From NCBI GenBank assembly GCA_000017645.1, contig CP000781.1, positions 4,699,501 through 4,763,500 on the forward strand: a stretch of 64,000 bases of DNA, read 5' to 3'. A program made the translations under genes and the position numbers. The DNA is from Xanthobacter autotrophicus Py2. GTDB taxonomy: Bacteria; Pseudomonadota; Alphaproteobacteria; Rhizobiales; Xanthobacteraceae. The notes below the pieces were generated by a model. It made no database searches. It had not been told where the DNA came from and worked only from the letters and a program-made list of their open reading frames with translations. The first letter of the stretch is position 1, and each line of letters opens with the position of its first letter. This document shows, piece by piece, positions 1 to 9,056 of the stretch.

Positions 1-1
1 C

Positions 2-1840
2 GAGGCCTATGTGGATGCGCCCGATGCCGCCGGCCAGCTCTCCCACCTGAAGGGCCAGGACCGCTTCGCCGCGCGCAAGCAGATCGTGGAGCTGCTGACC
101 GGCCTCGAACTGCTGGAGCAGATCGAGCCGCACACCCATATGGTGCCCCATGGCGACCGCTCCAACGTGATCATTGAGCCCTGGCTCACCGACCAGTGGT
201 ATGTGGACGCCAAGACCCTGGCCCAGCCGGCGCTGGCCGCCGTGCGCGAGGGCCGCACCGCCTTCGTGCCGAAGAACTGGGAGAAAACCTATTTCGAGTG
301 GCTGGAGAACATCCAGCCCTGGTGTATCTCCCGCCAGCTGTGGTGGGGCCACCAGATCCCGGCCTGGTACGACCCCTTCGGCAATGTCTTCGTCGCCATG
401 GACGAGGACGAGGCCTTCGAGCAGGCGATCGCGCACAACGTCGGGAACGAGACGCTCTCGCCCGAGGGAGCCCAGGCGCTGATCGACGATGCCGACAGGC
501 GCGCCGGCTTCCTCACCCGCGACGAGGACGTGCTCGACACCTGGTTCTCCTCGGCCCTGTGGCCCTTCTCCACCATGGGCTGGCCGGACGAGACCGCCGA
601 GCTGAAGAAGTTCTACCCCACCAGCGTGCTGGTGACAGGCTTCGACATCATCTTCTTCTGGGTGGCCCGGATGATGATGATGGGCCTGCATTTCATGGAT
701 GGCGAAGTGCCGTTCAAGGATGTCTACATCCACGCCCTCGTCCGCGACGAGAAGGGCGCCAAGATGTCGAAGTCCAAGGGCAACGTCATCGACCCGCTGG
801 ACCTCGTGGAGAAATACGGCGCCGACGCCCTGCGCTTCACGCTGGCGGCCATGGCGGCGCAAGGGCGCGACATCAAGCTCGCCACCTCCCGGGTGGAGGG
901 CTACCGCAACTTCGCCACCAAGCTCTGGAACGCGGTGCGCTTCGCCCAGATGAATGGCTGCGTGCGGGTGGAGGGCTTCGATCCGGCCAAGGTGGAGGGC
1001 ACCCTGAACCGCTGGATCATCGGCGAGGCCGCCCGCGCCACGGCCGAGGTGTCCGAGGCGATCCTGGCCTACCGCTTCAACGAGGCGGCGGCCGCGATCT
1101 ATCGCTTTCTCTGGAACGTGTTCTGCGACTGGCACCTGGAGCTGGCGAAGCCCCTGCTCTCCGGTCCCGACGGCCCGGCCAAGGACGAGACGCGGGCCAC
1201 CACAGCCTATGTGCTGGATGTGGCCATGGCGCTGCTGCACCCCTTCATGCCGTTCCTCACCGAGGAGCTGTGGGCCGAGACCGGCAAGGACGGCCCCGCC
1301 CGCACCAGCCTGCTGGCCCTCGCCCCCTGGCCCGACCTGTCCGGCCTTGAGGCGCCCGACGCCGAGGCGGAAGTGGGCTGGGTGGTGGACCTCATCACCG
1401 AGATCCGCTCCGTGCGCGCCGAGATGAACGTGCCCGCGGGCGCGCAGGTGCCTCTCGTGCTGGTGGAGCCGGGCGCGGAGACCACCGCCCGTGCCGCCGC
1501 GTGGGACGACGCCATCCGCCGCCTTGCCCGTCTCTCCGGCGTGACGGTGGCCGACACCGTGCCCGGCGAGTCGGTGCAGATGGTGGTGCGCGGCGAGGTG
1601 GCGGCCCTGCCGCTTTCCGGCGTGGTGGACCTTGCCGCCGAGCTCGGACGCCTGAAGAAGGAAGAGGCCAAGCTCGACCAGGAGGTGGCCCGCATCGACG
1701 CCAAGCTCGGCAACGAGAGCTTCGTCGCCCGCGCGCCGGAAGAGGTGGTGGAGGCCGAGCGCGAGAAGCGCGAGGAATACCTCAACCGCAAGGCCAAGGT
1801 CCGCGCCGCCATCACCCAGCTTTCGAGCGGGGCGGCCTGA
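2..1840 (+). CDS. valS: Valyl-tRNA synthetase, C-terminal part (5' end outside window)
   Basis: Class I aminoacyl-tRNA synthetase that charges tRNA-Val in the cytoplasm. The reading frame is open from base 2 with no start, so about the last 610 residues are present. The KMSKS loop (KMSKSKG) is encoded at 761-781. It is preceded by the editing/catalytic junction with a WFSSALWPFS motif and the DIIFFWVARM segment typical of ValRS. The anticodon-binding domain follows. The last ~70 residues are a charged Lys/Glu-rich coiled coil (LGRLKKEEAKLDQE), the tRNA-binding arm specific to ValRS rather than IleRS or LeuRS. The gene ends at TGA 1838-1840. Confidence 0.97.
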   Translation, partial: EAYVDAPDAAGQLSHLKGQDRFAARKQIVELLTGLELLEQIEPHTHMVPHGDRSNVIIEPWLTDQWYVDAKTLAQPALAAVREGRTAFVPKNWEKTYFEWLENIQPWCISRQLWWGHQIPAWYDPFGNVFVAMDEDEAFEQAIAHNVGNETLSPEGAQALIDDADRRAGFLTRDEDVLDTWFSSALWPFSTMGWPDETAELKKFYPTSVLVTGFDIIFFWVARMMMMGLHFMDGEVPFKDVYIHALVRDEKGAKMSKSKGNVIDPLDLVEKYGADALRFTLAAMAAQGRDIKLATSRVEGYRNFATKLWNAVRFAQMNGCVRVEGFDPAKVEGTLNRWIIGEAARATAEVSEAILAYRFNEAAAAIYRFLWNVFCDWHLELAKPLLSGPDGPAKDETRATTAYVLDVAMALLHPFMPFLTEELWAETGKDGPARTSLLALAPWPDLSGLEAPDAEAEVGWVVDLITEIRSVRAEMNVPAGAQVPLVLVEPGAETTARAAAWDDAIRRLARLSGVTVADTVPGESVQMVVRGEVAALPLSGVVDLAAELGRLKKEEAKLDQEVARIDAKLGNESFVARAPEEVVEAEREKREEYLNRKAKVRAAITQLSSGAA

Positions 1841-2321
1841 GCGCTGCCGGACGGGGGCGTTGCCCCCTCCGCTCCGGCCGGCGGCGAGCGCCCGCGGCAA
1901 GGCGAGTGTGACGCCTTTGCCACGCTCCAGCGCGTCCGCACGGCCCGCGACAGTGTTCGCGTAAAGGAAACCGGCCGTTTTCCCTCTCAATATTGTGACA
2001 GCGAAGACACACTCCCGTGCCTTTGAAGTTGCCGCCCCGGCGGGGGCCCCAAGGCGCCGCGAAGCCGCCACAAAACCCCAGTGAAACGGAAAGCAACGCG
2101 CGACGTGAGCGTAGCTCGGAAAGTGTTTCCGAACGCCGCGCCTGAGGTGGGTCCTTATGGACGGACGTTGCATTCTCGAAAGGGTGGCGCCGGGGGGCGT
2201 TGCGGAGCTCGCCTCCAGGCGACGCCTGAGGGGACGCTCGAAACCTTGCCGCTCCAACGCCGCGGCTCGGCCTTTCCTCGGCCCAGATATTGCCGCCACG
2301 CTCCGGCACCTTCCCTCCATC
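1841..2321. other. Intergenic region with a short GC hairpin
   Basis: About 480 bases without a convincing gene between valS and the Sel1-repeat gene. A perfect 6-bp inverted repeat (GGGGGC, GTT, GCCCCC; 1853-1867) lies 13 bases after the valS stop and may help end transcription, but it has no T-run. An open frame runs from 2157 into the next gene, but the part before 2322 is Arg-rich and resembles no protein I know. The region probably carries the promoter of the downstream gene; I recognise no specific operator. Confidence 0.4.
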
Positions 2322-3254
2322 ATGATTTTGGGTGGCACAACGAAGATCAGATATGCGGGCCGCGTGGCCGGGCGCCTCGGGCGGTCGGCGGGCGCGCGGC
2401 GCGCCTGTGCCGTCGTGTTCGCCAGCGCCATGGCTGCCTGTCTTTCGGTGCCGCTAGCCCACGCCTTCGACGGCACGGCGCAGATTCTGCAGCCCTATGA
2501 GACCCAGCCGATGACGCCGCCGGCCAATGTGCCGCTGGCGCCGGCCGTGCGCCCCGTGGACGAGGCCTTCCGCACCGGGGCGCAGGCCCTGCGCGCCGGC
2601 CAGACCGCCAAGGGCATCGACGCCCTCGGCTATGCCGCATCCCAGGGCCACGCCATGGCCCAGTGGAAGCTCGGCCGCATCTATGCCGACGGCGATGGCG
2701 TGAAACGTGACGACGCCAAGGCGTTCGACTATTTCTCCAAGATCGCCAACACCCATGCCGAGGATTATCCTGGCACGGCGCAGTCCCGTTTCGTAGCCAA
2801 TGCCTTCGTGGCACTGGGCTCCTATTACCTCGTGGGCATTCCCTCCGCCGGGGTGAAGCGCGACGCCTCGCGGGCGCGGGACATGTTCTCCTACGCGGCT
2901 TCCTATTTCGGCGATGCGGATGCCCAGTACCATCTGGGCAAGCTCTATCTGGACGGCGTCGGCGGCCCGCGCGATGCGCGCAATGCCGGCCGCTGGCTGA
3001 CGCTGGCCTCGCAGAAGGGCCAGTTCGAGGCGCAGGCCATGCTGGGCCAGCTCTTGTTCCGGGGCGACGAGGGGGTGCCGCGTCAGGCGGCGCGCGGCCT
3101 CATGTGGCTCACTCTGGCGCGCGATGCCGCGGTGCGGCCCGAGGACAAGTGGGTGGTGACGCTTCAGGAGGAAGCCTTCGCCGATGCGACGGCCGACGAG
3201 CGGGAGAAGGCGCTGCTCTACCTTGAAAACTGGCTGAAGACCGCCAAGAGGTGA
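2322..3254 (+). CDS. Exported Sel1-repeat protein, ExoR-like
   Basis: About 310 residues. I chose ATG 2322 because it is followed by an Arg-rich n-region, a hydrophobic core (VVFASAMAACLSV) and a likely signal peptidase site (AHAFD). The mature part has at least three Sel1/TPR-like repeats with the A..W/Y.LG..Y..G.GV pattern, for example WKLGRIYADGDGVKRD and YHLGKLYLDGVGGPRD. Exported Sel1 proteins of this size in Hyphomicrobiales include ExoR, the periplasmic inhibitor of the ExoS/ChvG sensor kinase that represses exopolysaccharide synthesis. Assignment to ExoR is inferred from architecture. ExoS/ChvI are not in the window; a polysaccharide O-acetylation pair lies 1.4 kb downstream. Confidence 0.8.
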   Translation: MILGGTTKIRYAGRVAGRLGRSAGARRACAVVFASAMAACLSVPLAHAFDGTAQILQPYETQPMTPPANVPLAPAVRPVDEAFRTGAQALRAGQTAKGIDALGYAASQGHAMAQWKLGRIYADGDGVKRDDAKAFDYFSKIANTHAEDYPGTAQSRFVANAFVALGSYYLVGIPSAGVKRDASRARDMFSYAASYFGDADAQYHLGKLYLDGVGGPRDARNAGRWLTLASQKGQFEAQAMLGQLLFRGDEGVPRQAARGLMWLTLARDAAVRPEDKWVVTLQEEAFADATADEREKALLYLENWLKTAKR

Positions 3255-3264
3255 GGCGCCGCTT

Positions 3265-3669
3265 CTAGTTTTCCCGCTCCGCCTTATGGCGGGGCAGGCC
3301 GGCGCCGAGCCCGGCCGTCATCTCAAGTGCCGATTGCGTCCAGATGTGATGGGTCGGCGTCACTGCGTCCGGATCGTCCAGCGTGCCGACGGTCACGTCC
3401 ACCGCCGCCTCCTTCGCCATGTCGAACAGGATCGGGCTGCCGCAATGGCCGCAGAACAGGCGCGTCACGCCCGGCGAGGATGAGAAGCGCGCCGGGGTGC
3501 CGGCCGTCATCTCGAAATCTGCCCGCGCTACGGTGAGCCAAGGCAATGCGCCGGAGCCGGAGGCGCGGCGGCACATGGCGCAATGGCACCAATAAGCGCT
3601 CTCAATGTGGCGCACCCGGTAGCGCAGGCGCCCGCACAGGCAGCCGCCGGCGAGGGATCCTTCCCACAT
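3265..3669 (-). CDS. GFA family zinc protein (formaldehyde-activating enzyme-like, DUF636)
   Basis: 134 residues. The N-terminus carries GGCLCG, followed by a CHCAMC motif and then FCGHCGSP; these cysteine clusters are the zinc ligands of the GFA/CENP-V fold. Family members include glutathione-dependent formaldehyde-activating enzymes, but most, this one included, have no proven substrate. The start ATG 3669 is chosen because it lies 7 bases after the stop of the upstream exonuclease III gene on the same strand, so the two probably share a transcript. A longer frame to 3744 would overlap that gene. Confidence 0.85.
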   Translation of the reverse strand: MWEGSLAGGCLCGRLRYRVRHIESAYWCHCAMCRRASGSGALPWLTVARADFEMTAGTPARFSSSPGVTRLFCGHCGSPILFDMAKEAAVDVTVGTLDDPDAVTPTHHIWTQSALEMTAGLGAGLPRHKAEREN

Positions 3670-3676
3670 GGCCGAC

Positions 3677-4465
3677 TCAGGCCGCGATGGCGAGATCGGC
3701 CCAGATGGGCACATGGTCCGAGGGCTTTTCCCAGGCTCGCACATGCTTGTCGATGCCGGTGGCGATGAGCTTGTCCGCCGCCTGGGGCGACAGCAGCAGG
3801 TGGTCGATGCGAATGCCCATGTCGCGCTGCCACGCCCCCGCCTGATAGTCCCAGAAGGTGTAGAGCCTCCCCGCGTCCGAGGTAGCGCGCAGGGCGTCGG
3901 TGAGCCCGAGATGGGTCAGAGACCGGAAGGCCGAGCGGGTGCGCGGCAGGAACAAGGCATCCCCGACCCAGGCGGAAGGGTCCGCCGCGTCGCGCGCCTC
4001 GGGGATGACGTTGAAGTCGCCGGCGAGGATCAGCGGTTCCTCCAGCTTCAGCCGATCGGCGGCGAAGGCCTCCAGGCGCTCCATGAAGCCGAGCTTGTAG
4101 GGGTATTTCTCGGTGTCCACCGGGTTGCCGTTGGGCAGGTACAGGCAGGCGACCCGCACCACGCCACCCTTCACCGAAACCACCGCCTCGATGAAGCGAG
4201 CCTGCACGTCGCCGTCGTCGCCGGCGAGGCCGTGGGTCACGTCCTCCAGCGGCAGGCGGGAGAGCAGGGCGACGCCGTTGAAGCCCTTCTGCCCGTGCAC
4301 GGTGACGTTATAGCCAAGCTGCTCGAACGCCTCCTTCGGGAAGGCCTCGGTCTGGCACTTGATTTCCTGGATGCAGACGATGTCCGGCCGCGTCTCGCCC
4401 AGCCAGCGCACGGCGTGGTCCAGCCGCTGGCGGATGGAATTGACGTTCCAGGTGGCGATGCGCAT
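3677..4465 (-). CDS. xthA: Exodeoxyribonuclease III
   Basis: 262 residues, the usual length of ExoIII/AP endonucleases (EEP superfamily). The protein opens with MRIATWNVNSIR (metal/DNA-binding Asn). It contains IQEIKCQ (metal-binding Glu), LAGDFNVIP (catalytic Asp/Asn) and ends with RIDHLLLS and SDHVPIWAD (catalytic Asp-His). It cuts abasic sites and trims 3' ends in base-excision repair. A GAAGGAG ribosome-binding site lies just before ATG 4465, which excludes the longer frame to 4516. It is followed 7 bases later by the GFA-family gene. Confidence 0.95.
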   Translation of the reverse strand: MRIATWNVNSIRQRLDHAVRWLGETRPDIVCIQEIKCQTEAFPKEAFEQLGYNVTVHGQKGFNGVALLSRLPLEDVTHGLAGDDGDVQARFIEAVVSVKGGVVRVACLYLPNGNPVDTEKYPYKLGFMERLEAFAADRLKLEEPLILAGDFNVIPEARDAADPSAWVGDALFLPRTRSAFRSLTHLGLTDALRATSDAGRLYTFWDYQAGAWQRDMGIRIDHLLLSPQAADKLIATGIDKHVRAWEKPSDHVPIWADLAIAA

Positions 4466-4641
4466 GGGGCGGGCTCCTTCGGTGGCGGAGGATACCCCGG
4501 TGCCGCCGGGAGGCAATGGCCGTTGCCGCGGGCGCGGCTCAAATCAGGCCAAGGTGGCGAGTGGTTGCGAGGGCAAGGGTTGCGATGGCGGGCAAAGAGT
4601 GGCAGGAACGCCCCCTTGTCCTTCAGTGGCGGCGCAGTGGC

Positions 4642-6048
4642 ATGACGTTCGCGTCCATCGAGTTTCTGTTCTACTTCTTCCCCCTGTTCCTTGCGTCTTA
4701 TTTCTCCGCGAAGTCCATTACGACGCGGAACTATATCTTTCTGGCCTTCTCGCTCGTATTCTATTCTGCAGGCTACACGCCCCACATCCTGCTTCTCCTG
4801 GCGTCGGTGGCGATCAACTTCCTGCTCGCCCGCGCCATTGACGATCGCGACGGTGCGCCGCGCAAGCGCGTGCTGGTCTATGGCGTGGTCTTCAACCTGC
4901 TGCTGCTGGGCATCTTCAAATACACCGGCTTCCTGGTGGAGAATGTGAACGCGGTGATCGAGCCCTTGGGCGCATCGCTCCCCATGCCGCGGATCTCGCT
5001 GCCGCTGGGCATCTCCTTCTATTCCTTCCATGCCATCTCGTACCTGGCCGACATCTACAAGCGGAAGGTGCACGCCAATCGCGATCCGGCGCAGTTCGCG
5101 CTCTACATGTGCATGTTCCCGCAACTGGTCGCCGGCCCCATCGTGCGCTATGCCACGGTGGCGAAGCAGCTGTCCCGGCGGCGCACCACCATGGGGCGGT
5201 TCTCGGCCGGAGCGCGTCTGTTCGTCATCGGCCTCGCCTGGAAGGTGCTGATCGCCGACGAGGTGGCGCGGTTGGCCGACGGGGTGTTCGACACCACCAC
5301 CCACCCCACCTTCGTGGAGGCCTGGCTGGGCCTCTATGCCTATACGGTGCAGATCTATTTCGACTTCGCCGGCTATTCCACCATGGCGGTGGGCCTCGGC
5401 GTGATGGTGGGCTTCGTGCTGCCGCGCAATTTCCGCGTGCCCTACACCGCCCATTCCATGACCGACTTCTGGCGGCGCTGGCACATGAGCCTCTCCGCCT
5501 TCCTGCGCGATTATCTCTACATCCCCCTTGGCGGTAACCGTCGCGGGGAGTTGCGCACCTACCTGAACCTTTCCACCGTGTTCCTGCTGTGCGGCCTGTG
5601 GCATGGCGCCAGCTGGAACTTCGTCATCTGGGGCGCCCATCACGGCGCGCTGCTCATCATCGAGCGGGCCTTCCTCGGCCGCTGGCTGAAGCGGCTGCCG
5701 GGGGCGGTGGCCCATTTCTATACCGTGGTGGCGGTGATGCTGGGCTGGGTGTGGTTTCGCGCCGACAGCTTCGGCGGCGCCATGGATATGTTCGCCGGCC
5801 TCGCCGGGTTCCATGGGTTCAGCCGGGCCTCGCTGGCGCTGGGCTTCGGGCTGACGCCGCTGGCCATTGCGGCGCTCGTGGTGGGCGGGCTCATCGGTTT
5901 CTTCCGCTGGCCGCGCTGGAAGGCGCTGGCCGGGCAGGGGGCCTTCGCCGCCGTGGTAAACTACGCCTTCATCGCCGTGCTGATGCTGGCGAGCGTGGCC
6001 TGGGTGGGCGGCACCACCGCCACCCCCTTCCTCTATTACCGGTTCTGA
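4642..6048 (+). CDS. MBOAT family O-acyltransferase (AlgI-like)
   Basis: 468 residues with many membrane segments. It has the MBOAT signature block FWRRWHMSLSAFLRDYLYIPLGG, and the proposed active-site histidine in LWHGASWNFVIWGAHHG. AlgI-type proteins move acetyl groups across the inner membrane for transfer onto extracellular polysaccharide or cell-wall polymers. The start ATG 4642 begins the typical hydrophobic N-terminus (TFASIEFLFYFFPLF). The open frame upstream to 4516 is Arg-rich and unlike the family. The gene is followed after 12 bases by an AlgX/AlgJ-like gene with its own AGGAGG site, forming a two-gene O-acetylation module. The polymer is not known from sequence. Confidence 0.92.
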   Translation: MTFASIEFLFYFFPLFLASYFSAKSITTRNYIFLAFSLVFYSAGYTPHILLLLASVAINFLLARAIDDRDGAPRKRVLVYGVVFNLLLLGIFKYTGFLVENVNAVIEPLGASLPMPRISLPLGISFYSFHAISYLADIYKRKVHANRDPAQFALYMCMFPQLVAGPIVRYATVAKQLSRRRTTMGRFSAGARLFVIGLAWKVLIADEVARLADGVFDTTTHPTFVEAWLGLYAYTVQIYFDFAGYSTMAVGLGVMVGFVLPRNFRVPYTAHSMTDFWRRWHMSLSAFLRDYLYIPLGGNRRGELRTYLNLSTVFLLCGLWHGASWNFVIWGAHHGALLIIERAFLGRWLKRLPGAVAHFYTVVAVMLGWVWFRADSFGGAMDMFAGLAGFHGFSRASLALGFGLTPLAIAALVVGGLIGFFRWPRWKALAGQGAFAAVVNYAFIAVLMLASVAWVGGTTATPFLYYRF

Positions 6049-6060
6049 GGAGGCGCCGCC

Positions 6061-7227
6061 GTGACCCTGCTCTCGCGCCCGCGCCGCTATATCGGCGTCC
6101 TCGTGGCCGGCCTGTTCGGCTTCCTGTTGCTGTCCAACCTCATCCCCGATCCGGTGGCCTCGGGCCAATGGCGGGTGGCGATCCCCGACAGCTTCACCTG
6201 GGACCAGAAGCTGAACTACAAGTTCCGCAACATCGGCATCTACATCCAGGACAATTTCGGCTTCCGCGCCACTTTGCCGGTGCTGCGGCAGAACCTGCGC
6301 GAGGCTCTGGGCTCCCCCGACAGCCGGCCCTTCTACACCGGCCGCGACGGCCAGCTGTTCTGGGGCCGCGAGCAGGCGCCGGCCCAATCGGCGGGGGCGC
6401 TGGTGCGTGCTGCCAACGTGGAGCGCTTCGTGACCATGGTCGGCGAGATGCAGCGCGTGCTGGCGCCGAAGGGTACCCGCATCGTGGTCGCGATCCCGCC
6501 GAACGCCCAGTCGGTGGAACTGGAGGCGCTGCCCACCTGGTATGACAAGCTGAACTATCCCGTTACCGAGTACGACCTCGCCCTTGCCGGCTTGAAGGCG
6601 GAGGGCGTCACCGCCGTGGACCTGCGGCCGGTAATCAAGGCTGGCCCCCGGCCCCGGTATCTGGTGACCGACACGCACTGGAACAGCCGCTCCAGCGTCC
6701 TGTCCTTCAATGCGGTGATGGTGGCGGCGGGGCATCCCGACTGGCAGGTGGACCCGGCCGCCGTGCTGGGCCCGACGTCCCCCTCCGCCCGTGGCGACCT
6801 GCTGCGCACCACCCGCCTGCCGCCGAAGGTGAAGGAAGAAGACGAACCGTTCGCCATCAAGGACCGCGCTGCTGCGCCGCGCCTCGATCCGGCGCTGAAG
6901 CACCACAACGAGCACATTGCCTTCAAGTCGCTAGCCTATGACTACGCGCCCACGGGCCAGCGGGTGCTGATCCTCGGGGATTCCTTCACCGGCGGGGCAT
7001 GGCCGCGCCTGTTCCTGAATGCGAATGTGAGCGTGGTGGCCTGGGTTCACGAATCCCGGCGGGTCACCGGCTCATGCGACTTCAACTTCGATGATGTGAA
7101 GGCCTTCGCCCCGGACCTCATCATCATGGCCCGGACCGAACGCTTCTTCCCGTGCTACGGCGACAATTGGCCGGCCGGCCTGCCGCGGCCGTGGTCCCAC
7201 GCCGTGCCGAACAACGTGGCGCCCTGA
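6061..7227 (+). CDS. AlgX/AlgJ-like SGNH acetyltransferase
   Basis: 388 residues, GTG start with AGGAGG six bases upstream. One N-terminal membrane anchor (YIGVLVAGLFGFLLLSNL) is followed by a periplasmic SGNH-hydrolase-like domain. The catalytic Asp/His lie in TDTHWN (Asp204, His206) and the nucleophile in LGDSFTGG (Ser308), the same order as in AlgX and AlgJ. These enzymes take acetyl from the MBOAT partner and place it on polysaccharide hydroxyls. The partner gene is immediately upstream. The rest of an alginate or cellulose operon is missing here, so the acceptor polymer must be made elsewhere. Confidence 0.88.
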   Translation: MTLLSRPRRYIGVLVAGLFGFLLLSNLIPDPVASGQWRVAIPDSFTWDQKLNYKFRNIGIYIQDNFGFRATLPVLRQNLREALGSPDSRPFYTGRDGQLFWGREQAPAQSAGALVRAANVERFVTMVGEMQRVLAPKGTRIVVAIPPNAQSVELEALPTWYDKLNYPVTEYDLALAGLKAEGVTAVDLRPVIKAGPRPRYLVTDTHWNSRSSVLSFNAVMVAAGHPDWQVDPAAVLGPTSPSARGDLLRTTRLPPKVKEEDEPFAIKDRAAAPRLDPALKHHNEHIAFKSLAYDYAPTGQRVLILGDSFTGGAWPRLFLNANVSVVAWVHESRRVTGSCDFNFDDVKAFAPDLIIMARTERFFPCYGDNWPAGLPRPWSHAVPNNVAP

Positions 7228-7289
7228 CGGCGCACAAATGCCCTTCCACCCGGACATGCCGGGTGGCTGTCTCTCGGGACGAAAGGCGC

Positions 7290-7664
7290 TCAGACGCCGA
7301 AGCTGGACCCGCAGCCGCACTTGGCGGTGGCCATGGGGTTCGAGATCTTGAAGGCGGAGCCCATCAGGTCCGCCTTGTAATCGAGCTGGGAGCCCTTGAT
7401 GTAGTCGATCGAGATGCGATCGACGACGATCTTGGCGCCTTCCTTCTCGATGACGAGGTCGTCCTCACCCTGCTCGCGGGTCACATCGTACTTGTAAGAG
7501 AAGCCGGAGCAGCCGCCGCCTTCCACGCTGATGCGCAGGAAGGTGCCAGCCGGTTCGGGCGACAGAATCTGGCAGATGCGGCGCGCGGCGGCATCGGTCA
7601 CGGTGAATTCGGCGTCGGGAGCCGGGAGGTCGGCGGCCGCAGTGGGGGCGAGGGATGTTTCCAT
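7290..7664 (-). CDS. erpA: Iron-sulfur cluster insertion protein (A-type carrier)
   Basis: 124 residues, HesB/IscA/ErpA family. The three cluster-ligand cysteines are present: one in GGGCSGFSY and two in CGCGSSF at the C-terminus. The N-terminal ~20 residues are an Ala/Pro-rich extension. The protein delivers Fe-S clusters to apo-enzymes in the cytoplasm. I chose ATG 7664. The frame continues upstream but would then overlap the divergent dgt gene and has no family similarity. ErpA rather than IscA is inferred from its solitary position, divergent from dgt, which is common in alphaproteobacteria. Confidence 0.92.
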   Translation of the reverse strand: METSLAPTAAADLPAPDAEFTVTDAAARRICQILSPEPAGTFLRISVEGGGCSGFSYKYDVTREQGEDDLVIEKEGAKIVVDRISIDYIKGSQLDYKADLMGSAFKISNPMATAKCGCGSSFGV

Positions 7665-7815
7665 GATATCGACTTTACGAATTGAAGCTGGCAATGGCCC
7701 ATAAGGTAAGTCCATCGGCCCTCGAGTTAAAGGGCGGTGGTGGAAAAACGTCGGCAAGGCTGTCTTATCGGGCGGCCGGCGCCGACGGCATGGGGTGGAA
7801 GACGAGGGGGCAATC
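7665..7815. promoter_or_regulatory. Divergent promoter region, erpA and dgt
   Basis: About 150 bases separate two divergently transcribed genes, so both promoters must lie here or extend into the genes. It is more AT-rich than its surroundings near 7665-7745. I do not see a clean -35/-10 pair or a recognisable operator. Confidence 0.4.
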
Positions 7816-9021
7816 ATGGCGGTGAGCGGCGCGCGGCCCCTCGTTTCGTGGGCCTGCGACGCGGAGCAGGTGCGCGGCCGGCTGGTCCCGGAACGGGAGA
7901 TGCCGCCGCGCAGCCCGTTCCGGCGTGATTGCGACCGCATCATCCATTCCACCGCCTTCCGACGGTTGAAACACAAGACGCAGGTGTTCGTCTTCAACGA
8001 GGGCGACCATTACCGCACCCGCCTCACCCATACGCTGGAGGTGGTGCAGGTGGCCCGCTCCATCGCCCGCGCCCTTGGGCTCGACGAGGATCTGGCGGAG
8101 GCGCTGGCGCTGGCCCACGATCTCGGCCACCCGCCGTTCGCCCATGCCGGCGAGCGGGCGCTCGATGCCTGCATGGCGGGGCAGGGCGGGTTCGACCACA
8201 ACGCCCAGTCGCTGCGGGTGGTGACGCGAATCGAGCGGCGCTATGCCCAGTTCGACGGACTCAACCTCACCTGGGAGACGGTGGAAGGCATCGCCAAGCA
8301 CAACGGCCCGCTCACAGACCGGGGTGGGCGCGGCATTGGCCGCTATCTCGGCGGCCTGCCCCACGCCATCGAGGTGTATTCGGCCCAGCAGGACCTGGAG
8401 TTGTGGAGCCACGCCTCCGCCGAGGCGCAGGTGGCCGCCATCTCCGACGACATCGCCTATGACGTGCACGACCTCGACGATGGCTTGAGGGCGCACATGT
8501 TCACCCTCGACGATCTCGCCGGCCTGCCCTTGGTGGGCGAGGCGCTGGGCGAGGTGCGCGGGCTTTATCCGGGGCTCGGGGTCGCGCGGACGGTGAACGA
8601 GGTGCTCCGGCGCGTCATCACCCGCCTCATCGAGGACGTGGTGGCTGAGGGCACCCGCCGCGCAGAGGCGGCGGGTGTTGCTTCGGCGGCGGATGTCCGC
8701 GCCCTCGACCATCCCGTCATCGCCTTTTCTGACGCCATGCGGCAGAAGGAAAAGGCGCTCAAGGCCTTCCTCTTCTCGCGCATGTACCGCCACGAGCGGG
8801 TCGAGCGGGTGATGGATGAGGCCAAGGGCGTGCTGCGCGACCTGTTCGGCCATTTCATCGCCCACCCCAAGGACATGCCGCCCTCCTGGCATGACGACCT
8901 CGACCAGCTCGACGACCAGCGGCTCGCCCGCCGGGTGACCGACTATATCGCCGGCATGACCGACCGCTACGCCCTCGACCAGCACGCCCGTTTCTTTGAC
9001 TTGACGCCGGACTTGCGTTAG
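7816..9021 (+). CDS. dgt: dGTPase-like deoxynucleotide triphosphohydrolase
   Basis: 401 residues of the HD-domain family that hydrolyses dNTPs to nucleoside and triphosphate. Near the N-terminus it has the family block [24 protein letters not shown]. The metal-binding H..HD residues are in HTLEVVQ and [14 protein letters not shown]. The length fits the short 'dGTPase-like' group; substrate range cannot be read from sequence. Start ATG 7816 has GAGGGGG about 6 bases upstream. A GTG at 7795 is a less likely alternative. argS follows 35 bases after the stop. Confidence 0.95.
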   Translation: MAVSGARPLVSWACDAEQVRGRLVPEREMPPRSPFRRDCDRIIHSTAFRRLKHKTQVFVFNEGDHYRTRLTHTLEVVQVARSIARALGLDEDLAEALALAHDLGHPPFAHAGERALDACMAGQGGFDHNAQSLRVVTRIERRYAQFDGLNLTWETVEGIAKHNGPLTDRGGRGIGRYLGGLPHAIEVYSAQQDLELWSHASAEAQVAAISDDIAYDVHDLDDGLRAHMFTLDDLAGLPLVGEALGEVRGLYPGLGVARTVNEVLRRVITRLIEDVVAEGTRRAEAAGVASAADVRALDHPVIAFSDAMRQKEKALKAFLFSRMYRHERVERVMDEAKGVLRDLFGHFIAHPKDMPPSWHDDLDQLDDQRLARRVTDYIAGMTDRYALDQHARFFDLTPDLR

Positions 9022-9056
9022 GCGCCGGGCCAACCAACCCGATCGGACCCCGCCCC

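Noticed and set aside
4237..6915. An 892-residue minus-strand open frame opposite the MBOAT/AlgX-like genes
   Set aside because: Antisense shadow of two genes with intact catalytic motifs. Its far end even runs through exonuclease III in another frame.
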